This document shows positions 16,831 through 25,008 of a stretch of DNA of 32,573 nucleotides, in pieces. The stretch covers positions 1-32,573 of the forward strand of contig CASDXV010000021.1 in assembly GCA_949285255.1 (NCBI GenBank), read 5' to 3'. Within the stretch, counting starts at the first letter, position 1; every line of letters begins with the position of its first letter. This stretch comes from an uncultured bacterium. GTDB taxonomy: Bacteria > Cyanobacteriota > Vampirovibrionia > Gastranaerophilales > Gastranaerophilaceae. Under the pieces are notes generated by a model that saw only the letters and a program-made list of their open reading frames with translations, searched no databases and was not told the DNA's origin. Made by a program: the position numbers and the translations under genes.

Positions 16831-17634
16831 TTGAGCAAGGTTAAACTCTGGATAACAGACATCGACGGCACTATTGTTGATGAGACAAACATTTTCTCAA
16901 AAAAAATGCTTGAAACAATAGAAAAAGTGAAAAACTCCGACACCAAAATGGTTATTGCAACGGGCAGAATGTTTGACGGAGCAAAGGGAGTGGCTGATTT
17001 TTTGGGATTAAAGACTCCTGTTGTATGTTATCAGGGCGCTGTTGTGAGACTGGGAGATGATATTTTGCACAAAGCGCCCGTTAAACCTGAACTTGCAAGG
17101 GATGTAATAAAAACCTTAAGAGAAAAAAACATACACACTAATCTTTATAATGATGATGAGCTTATAGTTGAAGATGATAACAAAGAAATAATGCGAGATT
17201 ACTGTCAGGGAAGATATGTGACTTACCGCGCGGTTGAGAGTTTCGATGATGTAGAGCTGAAAAATGTCTATAAGCTTTTGGCTATTGTGTATGATGAGCA
17301 AAAGATGCTTGAGCTTATTGATTTTATGACAAAAAAATACTTAGGCAGGCTTACAATTGTGCGCTCGCACAAAAATTATATGGAAATTACCGACCCTAAC
17401 GCCACAAAGGGCGCTGCGCTTAATTTTTTGAAAGATTATTGGGGTATAAAAAAAGATGAGATTTTAGCCTCGGGCGATCAGGATAATGACTATGAAATGC
17501 TAAAAAATGCAGGTATTAAAATCGCTATGGGTAACGCTTCAGAAAAATTAAAACAAATTGCTGATTATATCTGTCCTACGGTCAAGCAGGACGGTATATG
17601 CGAAGTTATAGAAAGGTATGTTTTATGCGAATAG
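16831..17634 (+). CDS. HAD-superfamily phosphatase, Cof type
   Basis: 267 residues from a TTG start at 16831, supported by GAGG 6 bases upstream and by the catalytic motif lying at the expected distance. Motif I is DIDGTIVD (residues 9-16, nucleophile and acid/base Asp), motif II the Thr in IATGR, motif III the Lys of TKGAAL, and motif IV GDQDNDYEM. The cap between motifs II and III is the C2 type of Cof proteins, which dephosphorylate sugar phosphates, phosphosugars or flavin and pyridoxal phosphates. Substrate unknown. The 3' end overlaps ispF by 10 bases, so the two are co-translated. Codon use and base composition resemble the neighbours. Confidence 0.88.
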   Translation: MSKVKLWITDIDGTIVDETNIFSKKMLETIEKVKNSDTKMVIATGRMFDGAKGVADFLGLKTPVVCYQGAVVRLGDDILHKAPVKPELARDVIKTLREKNIHTNLYNDDELIVEDDNKEIMRDYCQGRYVTYRAVESFDDVELKNVYKLLAIVYDEQKMLELIDFMTKKYLGRLTIVRSHKNYMEITDPNATKGAALNFLKDYWGIKKDEILASGDQDNDYEMLKNAGIKIAMGNASEKLKQIADYICPTVKQDGICEVIERYVLCE

Positions 17635-18098
17635 GTATAGGCTACGACCTGCACAGGCTTGTTGAGGGCAGGGCGCTTATTTTGGGAGGGGTAAAAATCC
17701 CTTATGAGAAAGGTCTTATGGGGCATTCTGACGCCGATGTTTTAGTCCATGCCATAATTGATGCGCTATTGGGTGCTATGGGAGAAAAAGACATAGGAAC
17801 GCACTTTCCCGACAGTGATATGAGTTTTAAAGACATAAGCAGCATGGTGCTTTTGCAAAAAACTATGCAGATTATGGAAAATAACGGATATAAAATTGTA
17901 AACATAGATTCAAATATTATCTGTCAAAAGCCAAAGCTTATGCCTTATATAGATAAAATGAAAGAAAAACTCGCGCCTCTTTTAAATCTTGACATTATGT
18001 CTTTATCAATAAAGGCAAAAACCAACGAGGGGCAAGATTCAGTCGGCGAGGGTAACTCTATTGCTTCGCAGTGTGTATGTTTGATTGAGAAAGTATAA
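17625..18098 (+). CDS. ispF: 2-C-methyl-D-erythritol 2,4-cyclodiphosphate synthase
   Basis: 157 residues, the usual IspF length. The ATG at 17625 is chosen because GAAAGG lies 8 bases upstream and the protein then starts with the family sequence RIGIGYDLHRL; the earlier in-frame codon at 17598 lies deeper in the HAD gene. IspF cyclises CDP-methylerythritol 2-phosphate to the 2,4-cyclodiphosphate with loss of CMP, in the non-mevalonate isoprenoid pathway. Metal ligands are Asp and His in GYDLH and the His of MGHSDADVL. FPDSD and the KAKTNEG loop with DSVGEG are intact. The stop shares a base with the next ATG. Together with IspA at 30927 it shows that the MEP pathway feeds polyprenols here; the enzyme at 476 may be its IspD. 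Confidence 0.96.
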   Translation: MRIGIGYDLHRLVEGRALILGGVKIPYEKGLMGHSDADVLVHAIIDALLGAMGEKDIGTHFPDSDMSFKDISSMVLLQKTMQIMENNGYKIVNIDSNIICQKPKLMPYIDKMKEKLAPLLNLDIMSLSIKAKTNEGQDSVGEGNSIASQCVCLIEKV

Positions 18099-18517
18099 TG
18101 AAGATAAAGAAAAAAGTTATACAACTTATAATTGTCGCTATTGTCGCCTTTTGCGGTTATTTTTTTGTAAATGAGGACGATTTTGCCTCGGGCATTGTAC
18201 CTGTTAATAATATCCAAAAAACCAACCTAAAAGAAAAAGACTATGTAAATATGCACTGTAAGGGCACAATAGAATACGTTTTACCTGATAAGACCCGCAT
18301 TGACTGTTTAACCGATGAGTATGCAATAGAGTATGACTGGGCGTCAAAATGGGCAGAAAGTATCGGGCAATCTCTTTATTATGCCAAAATGACAGGACAT
18401 AAGCCCGCTGTTGCCATAATTATGAAAACTCCGCAGGATGAAAAGTACATAAAGCGTATACAGACTGCTGATGAGAGAATAACCGTGTTTAAAATTAAGG
18501 CTTATGAACTACCATAG
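18098..18517 (+). CDS. Small membrane-anchored or secreted protein with PD-(D/E)XK nuclease-like core
   Basis: 139 residues; its ATG overlaps the ispF stop by one base. Residues 7-24 form one hydrophobic segment after a Lys-rich start, so the rest probably faces the periplasm or stays tethered. The core holds RIDCLTD (Asp69), AIEYDWASKW (Glu78, Asp80, Lys84) and IGQSLYY (Gln91, Tyr95). This follows the order of PD-(D/E)XK endonuclease cores, including the QxxxY helix seen in RecB-like nucleases, although the spacing between Glu and Lys differs from the plain ExK form. I recall uncharacterised bacterial proteins with the same block. Whether it cuts nucleic acid is unknown. The gene end overlaps the convergent ATPase gene by 9 bases, with no terminator. 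Confidence 0.75.
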   Translation: MKIKKKVIQLIIVAIVAFCGYFFVNEDDFASGIVPVNNIQKTNLKEKDYVNMHCKGTIEYVLPDKTRIDCLTDEYAIEYDWASKWAESIGQSLYYAKMTGHKPAVAIIMKTPQDEKYIKRIQTADERITVFKIKAYELP

Positions 18518-19189
18518 GGCTTTTGGCATTAGTCTTTCATAAAACCATATCTCAACACCGTCATAGCTGCCTTGCGTAAATTCGGTCCTAAATTTTTCCT
18601 GTGCGCCAATTGCAACTATAGGTATATTTGTTTCTTTAGAAACTTCTTTTAAAATCTCATAGCCTCTTATGATATCTTCTTTTGTAGTTTCGTCAGACAA
18701 ATGAGTGTTAGATATAAGGCCCGAGAACTTTTTCCAAGGGGTTTTATTTAACCCTGATGAAAATTCTATGTATTCAAGTATACTTTCCTTATCTCGAGTT
18801 TCAAATTTTGAAGTGTTTACGACAAGATAAATTTTAAGATTCTGTTCGTTTTCTATGCCGTTTAAAATATCAAGAGTATCAAGCCCCGTTGCACCGTATC
18901 CTACATCTATAATGATATCGCCTTGATTGTTAAGGCAGTTAATCTGCTCGCCTGTGACATAGCTTCCCGCTTCACCGAGTCCAAAATAGTCGCTTTGTGC
19001 TATAACGTCAATACCTCTTTGTTTTAGTTCCCCCAAAATCGGGCGCATGCAATAAGCGGGCTCAACCGTATCAAGGTCTACAAGGGTAATTTTTTTACCT
19101 TTTTTTATATACTGTAGAGCCCTGTTTATGGACGTTTCACTTTTGCCTGAGGCATATGCGCCTGTGTATACTTCTGTTGTTCTTGTCAA
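18509..19189 (-). CDS. P-loop ATPase of the ParA/MinD/CobQ-like (SIMIBI) class, uncharacterised
   Basis: 226 residues from a TTG at 19189 with GAGGAG upstream; the TTG overlaps the stop of the response regulator gene by 4 bases, showing tight coupling. The Walker A loop is GAYASGKS (residues 10-17). LVDLDTVEPAYCMR (about 36-49) matches the second strand of a family of clostridial-type ATPases with VDLDIVNPYFRSR-like text, and IIIDVGYGATG (about 92-102) is the Walker B and switch region. No membrane segment is seen. The role is unknown; relatives are often near metal- or ferredoxin-linked enzymes. As the last gene of the flagellar and signalling run it may act in the same process, possibly in placement or number control like FlhG, but it lacks clear FlhG hallmarks. 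Confidence 0.7.
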   Translation of the reverse strand: MTRTTEVYTGAYASGKSETSINRALQYIKKGKKITLVDLDTVEPAYCMRPILGELKQRGIDVIAQSDYFGLGEAGSYVTGEQINCLNNQGDIIIDVGYGATGLDTLDILNGIENEQNLKIYLVVNTSKFETRDKESILEYIEFSSGLNKTPWKKFSGLISNTHLSDETTKEDIIRGYEILKEVSKETNIPIVAIGAQEKFRTEFTQGSYDGVEIWFYERLMPKALW

Positions 19190-20244
19190 TTTTGCTCCTC
19201 AATATTAATTGCCTCATTTGTGGGCAGATTTTCTTTTATTTTCATTTTTTCTTCATACTCTTGAACTTCTTTTATGGCGTTAGGAAGTATTTCTTTAAAG
19301 AGTTTTACAAGCGCCGGGTCAAATTGCGTTCCTGCGCGCTCTTCAATGTTTCTTAAGGCTTCATCCGAGCTTAGCCCTTGTCTGTATGCACGGTTAGATA
19401 CCATAGAGTCATAAGCGTCAGCTACGGCTATTACTCTTGAACCAAGCGGGATTTCATCTCCTTTAAGTCCGTAGGGGTAGCCGTTGCCGTCATAGTGTTC
19501 ATGGTGGTATTTAATAATTTCAATTACTTCGTATAACTGTTTAATGTCCTCTAAGATTTTAACAGAGTGGTGAACGTGTTTTTTAATTTCTTCATATTCT
19601 TCCTGAGTGAGTTTTTGACTTTTGTTCAGGATATCCTCGGCAACACCTATCATACCTATGTCGTGCAAAAGTCCAGCGAGCTCTATTCTGCCTTTCTCGG
19701 TGTTATTTATATGCAGTCTTTCAACCATTTTAAGCGAATAGAAAGTAACCCTTCTGCTTCTGCCCAACGTAAAAGAGTCTTTGGCATCAAGAGCTTCAAT
19801 AATAGCCTTAATTGTGCCCGAGAAGAGTTCTTTTAAGTCTTTGATAAGATTTTCGTTATCTACTTTAAGCTGGTGGTATTCAAGGCTTGCTTCAACCACA
19901 TGGAGAAGTTCATCCGGGTTAAAGGGTTTTTTGATGTAGCGATAAATTTTTGCGTAGTTAATGGCGTCGATTAGAATTTTAACATCAGAATACGCAGTAA
20001 CAAGAAGCCTTGTGGTGTTAGGGCAGACTTCATAAGTTCGTCTTAAAAATTCAACCCCGTCCATTTGAGGCATTTTGTGGTCGGATAAAATGCAGTTAAA
20101 GCTTTGATTTTTTAATATTTCAAGAGCCTCAACAGCACTTGTTGCTTTTGTTATGTCGTATTTGCCCCTAAGGGTTCTGTATAAAAGCGCAAGATTGTCC
20201 GGTTCGTCGTCTACTATTAAAATTTTGTATCTTTTTTCTTCCAT
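19186..20244 (-). CDS. Response regulator with HD-GYP output domain (likely c-di-GMP phosphodiesterase)
   Basis: 352 residues, AGGAG before the ATG. The receiver domain (1-125) has the acidic pair in VDDEP (12-13), the phosphoacceptor Asp55 in LSDHKMP, Thr83 in VTAY and Lys106 in KKPF. A coiled linker (about 128-150) leads to the HD-GYP domain: LLHDIGMIG with His194-Asp195, HVHHS, HHEHYDGNGYP (247-257) and ADAYDSM. The GYP triad and metal-binding residues are present, so hydrolysis of c-di-GMP to pGpG or GMP is likely. The histidine kinase gene ends 3 bases upstream, so the two form a cognate pair. The gene lies in the same run as the PilZ protein and flagellar export genes, pointing to control of motility by c-di-GMP. 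Confidence 0.92.
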   Translation of the reverse strand: MEEKRYKILIVDDEPDNLALLYRTLRGKYDITKATSAVEALEILKNQSFNCILSDHKMPQMDGVEFLRRTYEVCPNTTRLLVTAYSDVKILIDAINYAKIYRYIKKPFNPDELLHVVEASLEYHQLKVDNENLIKDLKELFSGTIKAIIEALDAKDSFTLGRSRRVTFYSLKMVERLHINNTEKGRIELAGLLHDIGMIGVAEDILNKSQKLTQEEYEEIKKHVHHSVKILEDIKQLYEVIEIIKYHHEHYDGNGYPYGLKGDEIPLGSRVIAVADAYDSMVSNRAYRQGLSSDEALRNIEERAGTQFDPALVKLFKEILPNAIKEVQEYEEKMKIKENLPTNEAINIEEQN

Positions 20245-20247
20245 TTA

Positions 20248-21891
20248 TCAACACTCCTGAATATTTTCACCATCTTGAGGGGTTTGTTTTTTATAATTTA
20301 TAGGCAATTTAATAGTAAAAGTTGTACCCTTGCCAACTTCCGAGTCAACAGAGATTTCGCCGTTGTGGTTTTTTATAACTCTGTATGTAATTGACATACC
20401 AAGTCCTGTGCCTTGACCTACCGGTTTTGTTGTAAAGAATGGTTCAAAGACTTTTTTTAAGTCTTCTTTTTTAATGCCTTCACCCGTGTCGGAGAATTTT
20501 ATAACAACATTTTCATCTTCTTGCTTAACGCTTATTGTAACTGTACCTTCGCCTTTAATAGCGTATTGAGCATTATCAAGAATATTCATAAATACCTGAT
20601 TTAACTGTCCGCCGTAAGCCTCTATTTTTGGAACATTTTGTTCATAGTCTTTTACAACGGTTATTCTGTTTTTGTATTTGTTATTTAAAATATTAAGAGT
20701 CGTGTCTATTTCTTTTGGTATGTTAAATTGAGTCAAGACCATCTCTTCCATTCTTGAGAAGTTTTTAAGGTCAAGGACAATGTTTTTTGTTCTTTCTGTT
20801 CCCTCAACACAACTTTTTATAAGGTCTTTAACGTCATCTCTTATAAAATCTATGTCAATATCTGCTTTTGTTTTGTTTATTTTTTTCATTTCATCTTCAG
20901 ATATTGAAGCTTCGTTTGCAATGTAGAGGTCAATTAAGCTGAACATATCTTTTACGTATTTATCAAGTATTACGATGTTACCGTGGATGAAGTTAACGGG
21001 GTTATTTATTTCATGTGCTATGCCTGCTACAAGTTCGCCTAAAGAGCGCATTTTTTCAGAGTGAACCATCATGGCTTGAGTTTCTTTTAATTCTTCATTA
21101 GCGCGCTCAAGGGCAAGAGTTCTTTCTTGAACTTTAAGTTCTAAGGAGTCATATAAATCATGCAACTGAAAAGCCATATAGTTGTAAGCGTCAACAAGTT
21201 CATTTATTTCTTCAAATTTTGAAGGTTTTAGCCTAAAATCAAAATTCCCCTCACCAAATTCCTTAACCCCTTTTGTAAGTTCGTCTATGGGGTTTAGTAC
21301 TATTCTTGACATAATAGCGCTCGCCATAACACCTACAAAAAGAAATAGTGCTATAAATATTTTTACACTTTCTAAAAGTTTGCTTAGGTGGTCTATAGTT
21401 ATTCTTTCTGCCGGCACGCCTATGTATAAAATATATTTTTCGGTGTCATTGGGCAGTTCTATTATGTCTTTGTTGCCAAATTTTATAAATATGTCGCCTT
21501 TGGCAATTGCTGCATCTTCCTTGTTTATACTATCAATTGTGGAGAAAAATACCGTGTTGGTTTTTTTGTCAACTGCATAAACGTACTTTATCATGCCTTT
21601 GTTTTGCAGATTTTTGAGAAAATTAAGGGTTTTTTGTTCGGCATTATTTCTATATGCTTGAGTAAAAATTTCATTTACTACGGAAGAGAGTGAATAACCG
21701 TAGGTTTTTATGCTTTTGTTGTATTCAAGTGCAAGATTTTGTACATGGTTAAACACATAACCCATAGTGGTTAGGATAATTAAAGCTATAAGAAAGCTCG
21801 TCATATATGCAAAATACGAACTGAGTTTGCGCCTTGGGTGTTGTTTTTTAGAGTTTTTTATTTTAGAAAAAAATTCACTGATTTTGCTCAT
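20248..21891 (-). CDS. Membrane sensor histidine kinase (HAMP, HisKA, HATPase_c)
   Basis: 547 residues from the ATG at 21891. The longer frame starting at 22053 is rejected because it would add 54 residues, mostly basic, that overlap the upstream gene. Layout: basic cytoplasmic start, membrane helix about 28-48, external sensor region about 49-172 without a family I recognise, second helix about 176-198, HAMP about 199-250, coiled linker, H-box GIAHEINNPVN with the phosphorylated His293, and an ATP-binding domain with LDNAQYA (N box), DTGEGI (G1), FEPFFTTK (F box) and GTGLGMS (G2). The linker between the H-box and ATP domain is long, as in NtrB/HPK4-type kinases. It should phosphorylate the HD-GYP regulator encoded 3 bases downstream. 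The signal is unknown. Confidence 0.93.
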   Translation of the reverse strand: MSKISEFFSKIKNSKKQHPRRKLSSYFAYMTSFLIALIILTTMGYVFNHVQNLALEYNKSIKTYGYSLSSVVNEIFTQAYRNNAEQKTLNFLKNLQNKGMIKYVYAVDKKTNTVFFSTIDSINKEDAAIAKGDIFIKFGNKDIIELPNDTEKYILYIGVPAERITIDHLSKLLESVKIFIALFLFVGVMASAIMSRIVLNPIDELTKGVKEFGEGNFDFRLKPSKFEEINELVDAYNYMAFQLHDLYDSLELKVQERTLALERANEELKETQAMMVHSEKMRSLGELVAGIAHEINNPVNFIHGNIVILDKYVKDMFSLIDLYIANEASISEDEMKKINKTKADIDIDFIRDDVKDLIKSCVEGTERTKNIVLDLKNFSRMEEMVLTQFNIPKEIDTTLNILNNKYKNRITVVKDYEQNVPKIEAYGGQLNQVFMNILDNAQYAIKGEGTVTISVKQEDENVVIKFSDTGEGIKKEDLKKVFEPFFTTKPVGQGTGLGMSITYRVIKNHNGEISVDSEVGKGTTFTIKLPINYKKQTPQDGENIQEC

Positions 21892-22255
21892 TTTCCACTG
21901 TCTCATTTTCTGTATCAAACATGCTTTGCGTATTTTCTGTTTCATCAGGATTTGCTGCAAACATACTTTGAATTTTGTACGCATTATCAATCGTCGGTGC
22001 TTTAGGCTTATCTCTTTTAAAGGGATTTGGGTTAAAATTTTCTCCGTCGTCAAACATTTTGCCTATGACAAAACCAATAAAGCCCATTGAAAGAGATGCA
22101 GGGATTACAATTGAGAGCATAAAAAGTATACTGTAGTAATCCATTGAAAAATTATTCAAAAGACTCAATGCTCCAAAAGCAAGCATGGAAAATGACGCAA
22201 ATAACGCGCTTAGAGTTTTTTGATAAGATATTTTTTCTTCCGTGCTATCGCTCAT
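21875..22255 (-). CDS. Small two-helix membrane protein with acidic tail, unknown function
   Basis: 126 residues. It starts 11 bases inside the end of the PilZ gene and ends 17 bases inside the kinase gene, so it is translationally linked to both. After a short charged start, two membrane helices occupy about 15-34 and 42-67, giving a hairpin with both ends likely in the cytoplasm. The rest is hydrophilic and acidic with two QSMF repeats (about residues 95 and 109), probably disordered. No family recognised. Its place between a c-di-GMP receptor and a membrane kinase suggests an accessory or scaffold for that signalling group, but this is context only. Confidence 0.7.
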   Translation of the reverse strand: MSDSTEEKISYQKTLSALFASFSMLAFGALSLLNNFSMDYYSILFMLSIVIPASLSMGFIGFVIGKMFDDGENFNPNPFKRDKPKAPTIDNAYKIQSMFAANPDETENTQSMFDTENETVENEQNQ

Positions 22256-22865
22256 TTTCTTTATTTTCTGTTTCCATTAATACTTTAAACGAGTATTGAA
22301 CAAGAGCAATTCTGTCTATGCTTGCCATGTCTTTGTAGCAGCCTGAAATAGCGTAAGTTGTACCGCTTGCGCTTTGCTGCTCTTCAATTCTGATAGGGTG
22401 CAGCAGACACTCAATTGTCATATTGTTTATTAATTTAATTTTGATTTTATAATTTTTTGCAACTTCAAGCGGTTCTTTTGTAATGAGTTTAATACCGCCC
22501 GCTGAAATGTCTTCAATTGATATGATATTGTCGTTTTGACCTTCAATATCAAACTCGCCCATAAATTTAACACGTGAGTATTCACGTCTTTGGATACTTT
22601 TGTAATGCTTTGGCACAGTAACTTTAAGCATAGAGCCATTTTGCTCTTTTACTTTTGATTCAAAGAAAATAAGACCCTCAACTCCCGAGCCGAAGATTTC
22701 AACATTTGTGTCTTTCTTGTAATCTTCAAGTTCTTCATTTGTAGCTCTGTTAAGGACAATTTCAATATCATCGCCTTCAATATTTTTTACTTCAAAAATT
22801 GTGGCGCTTTCAAAGTTCTCTGGAATAATTCTAAAGTCATGACCTTTCTTGATTATTTCGTGCAT
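22245..22865 (-). CDS. YcgR-like PilZ domain protein (c-di-GMP receptor)
   Basis: 206 residues, AAGGA before the ATG. The N-terminal half (1-90) is a beta-rich domain like the YcgR N-domain. The PilZ domain follows with both binding motifs: QRREYSRV (about 92-99, RxxxR) and EDISAGGIKL (about 117-126, DxSxxG). Such proteins bind c-di-GMP and slow or bias the flagellar motor at the stator or rotor. The gene starts 21 bases after flhA on the same strand, the usual neighbourhood for a flagellar brake, and is followed by a kinase and HD-GYP regulator that would adjust c-di-GMP. A role in polysaccharide export is possible but less likely here. Confidence 0.88.
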   Translation of the reverse strand: MHEIIKKGHDFRIIPENFESATIFEVKNIEGDDIEIVLNRATNEELEDYKKDTNVEIFGSGVEGLIFFESKVKEQNGSMLKVTVPKHYKSIQRREYSRVKFMGEFDIEGQNDNIISIEDISAGGIKLITKEPLEVAKNYKIKIKLINNMTIECLLHPIRIEEQQSASGTTYAISGCYKDMASIDRIALVQYSFKVLMETENKENER

Positions 22866-22886
22866 ATATTTTTTCCTTTATATCTT

Positions 22887-24989
22887 TTATACAGCCGCTG
22901 TTTTCATATCCACTCTTATGGTGCCTATGGATTTTGCTTTTGTATTATTTGTTACTTCATTATAAGACATTATAACAATTTGTGGGTATGTTCGCTCAAT
23001 TAATCGCCTAAAAATCAACCTTATGGGCGATGAGCACAAAATAACGGGACGGTTGCCTGTTTGTTGAACTGCTTTTGCAAATTCATAGTTAAGGCTGTCC
23101 ATAAGTTTTTTAACAAAATCAGGATTAAGTGTAAGGCTTTCCCCGTCAGGGTTAACACCTTGTGCTATTTGCTGCTCGACATCTTGAGATAGGGTAATAG
23201 CCAAAAGTTCGCCCGTGTCAGCTAGGTTTTGTTTGCAGATGTTTCTTGCAAGAGCTTGTCTGCAAAACTCTGTCAGCGCATTGTGGTTTTTATTTGTTCT
23301 TGCTTGCAGGCTCATTGTTTCAAGGATTGTTTTTAAATCCCTTATTGATACACATTCCTTAAGCAGATTTTGAATAATCTGTTGAACATCTGCGGTTGTA
23401 ATTTCTTTCATTAAGTCATTAACGTACTCGTCAGATACTTCTTTTTTAAGGTTATCAATAAGCTGCTGAACATCCGCGCGGGTTATAATCTCGCTTGCGT
23501 TTTTCTTAATTATTTCAGTTAAGTGAGTTGATATAACGGCAGAGGGGCTAACAACGGTGTAGCCTACAGTTTCTGCGTATTCTTTGTCTTTTTCTTCTAT
23601 CCATATTGCAGGAAGTTTAAAGGCAGGCTCTATTGTGTTTATACCTTTAACATTGGGGTCTTCGGCTCCGCCCATAGAGTTCATGGCAAGCGAGCGGTCA
23701 GGATAAACTTCGCCTGTTTCAATGGATACACCTTTTAGCTTCACCTGATAAGTATTTGGAGGAAGTTGAAGATTGTCCCTTACACGAATTGATGGCAGTA
23801 CAATACCAAGGTCAAGTGCGCTTTGACGTCTTATTTGCGCTATTCTGTCAAGCAAATCTCCGCCTTTTTCGGCATCAAGCAGGCTAACAAGCCTGTAGCC
23901 TATTTCAATTTCAAGTGTTTCGACATTTAAAAGCTCAAGCACACTTTCTCTTGTGGCTTTTTTTCTTTTTTTGCCAAGTTTTTGAGCTTTTTTGGCTTCT
24001 TCTTGCTCCTTAAGTTCTTGAGCCTCTTTCTTTTGTACTTCTTTGTGTTTATTCCAGCCGTACCAGCCTGCTCCTACAGACACCGCCAAAAACGGAATGG
24101 TAGGCATACCGGGGACTATACCCATAAAGAATAAAAGACCCGAAACTATAAAGAGAACTTTAGGGTTAGAGAACATTTCAAGCCCTATATCTTCGCTCAA
24201 TGAGCGGTCAGAGCCTGATGCACGGCTTATTATAAGACCTGTAGCGGTAGATATTATAAGAGCTGGAATTTGAGATACAAGACCGTCACCCACCGTTAGT
24301 ATCGTATAAGTTGAAAGTGCGGTTGCCGGTGCCATTTTAAGTTGCAGAACACCTATTATCAAGCCGCCTACGATATTTATAACGGTAATTATAATCCCTG
24401 CCGTGGCATCTCCTTTGACAAATTTTGAAGCACCGTCCATAGTACCGTAGAAATCAGCTTCTCTTTCAAGTTTTTTACGTCTTAATTTTGCCTCTTTTTC
24501 ATCAATTAAGCCTGAATTTAAGTCGGCGTCAATTGAGAGTTGTTTACCCGGCATTGAATCCAATGTAAATCTTGCCGATACTTCAGCAACTCTTCCCGCA
24601 CCGCCCGTAATTACCATAAAGTTAATAATTACAAGGATTACAAATATTACAAAACCGACTACATAGTTTCCGCCGATTACAAATTGACCGAAAGACTCAA
24701 TAACGCTGCCTGCGTTTGCTTCAAGTAAGATAAGCCTTGTGGATGTGACGTTTAGACCCAGTCTAAAAAGTGTCGCAACAAGAAGAATTGTAGGGAAAGA
24801 CGAGTAATCAAGCGGCTCTTTGGTGTATAAGCACACAAGAAGTATTAAAACGGAAAGAGAAATATTTATTGTAAGCAAAAGGTCGAGAAGCTGCGGCGGA
24901 ATAGGTATGACCATCATAAGTACGATGACAACCAGACCGATTGCAAGAACTATATCATTATTTTTTAATAACAGAGCTAACTTGCCCAA
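22887..24989 (-). CDS. flhA: Flagellar export gate protein FlhA
   Basis: 700 residues, full FlhA length, from a TTG at 24989 preceded by a GGGGAAGAG ribosome site. The N-terminal half carries about eight membrane helices with DYSSFPTILLVATLFRLGLNVTSTR-like text split across residues 56-80, then GGAGRVAEVSARFTLDSMPGKQ and the conserved cytoplasmic FHIPEP-type loop (KLEREADFYGTMDGA). A Lys/Glu/Ala-rich linker (about 320-345) joins the cytoplasmic domain (about 360-690) that docks chaperone-substrate complexes. FlhA uses the proton gradient to drive export of flagellar parts. It follows flhB by 19 bases in the usual flhB-flhA order. Injectisome homologues exist, but the whole gene order fits flagella. 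Confidence 0.96.
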   Translation of the reverse strand: MGKLALLLKNNDIVLAIGLVVIVLMMVIPIPPQLLDLLLTINISLSVLILLVCLYTKEPLDYSSFPTILLVATLFRLGLNVTSTRLILLEANAGSVIESFGQFVIGGNYVVGFVIFVILVIINFMVITGGAGRVAEVSARFTLDSMPGKQLSIDADLNSGLIDEKEAKLRRKKLEREADFYGTMDGASKFVKGDATAGIIITVINIVGGLIIGVLQLKMAPATALSTYTILTVGDGLVSQIPALIISTATGLIISRASGSDRSLSEDIGLEMFSNPKVLFIVSGLLFFMGIVPGMPTIPFLAVSVGAGWYGWNKHKEVQKKEAQELKEQEEAKKAQKLGKKRKKATRESVLELLNVETLEIEIGYRLVSLLDAEKGGDLLDRIAQIRRQSALDLGIVLPSIRVRDNLQLPPNTYQVKLKGVSIETGEVYPDRSLAMNSMGGAEDPNVKGINTIEPAFKLPAIWIEEKDKEYAETVGYTVVSPSAVISTHLTEIIKKNASEIITRADVQQLIDNLKKEVSDEYVNDLMKEITTADVQQIIQNLLKECVSIRDLKTILETMSLQARTNKNHNALTEFCRQALARNICKQNLADTGELLAITLSQDVEQQIAQGVNPDGESLTLNPDFVKKLMDSLNYEFAKAVQQTGNRPVILCSSPIRLIFRRLIERTYPQIVIMSYNEVTNNTKAKSIGTIRVDMKTAAV

Positions 24990-25008
24990 CTGCTATACTC
25001 TTCCCCTT

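Noticed and set aside
17945-18217. Minus-strand frame of 90 codons across ispF and the next gene
   Set aside because: Opposite two well-supported genes; composition is typical of an antisense shadow.
21892-22053. Longer N-terminus for the histidine kinase
   Set aside because: The added 54 residues are basic, lie within the upstream membrane-protein gene, and have no resemblance to a kinase start.
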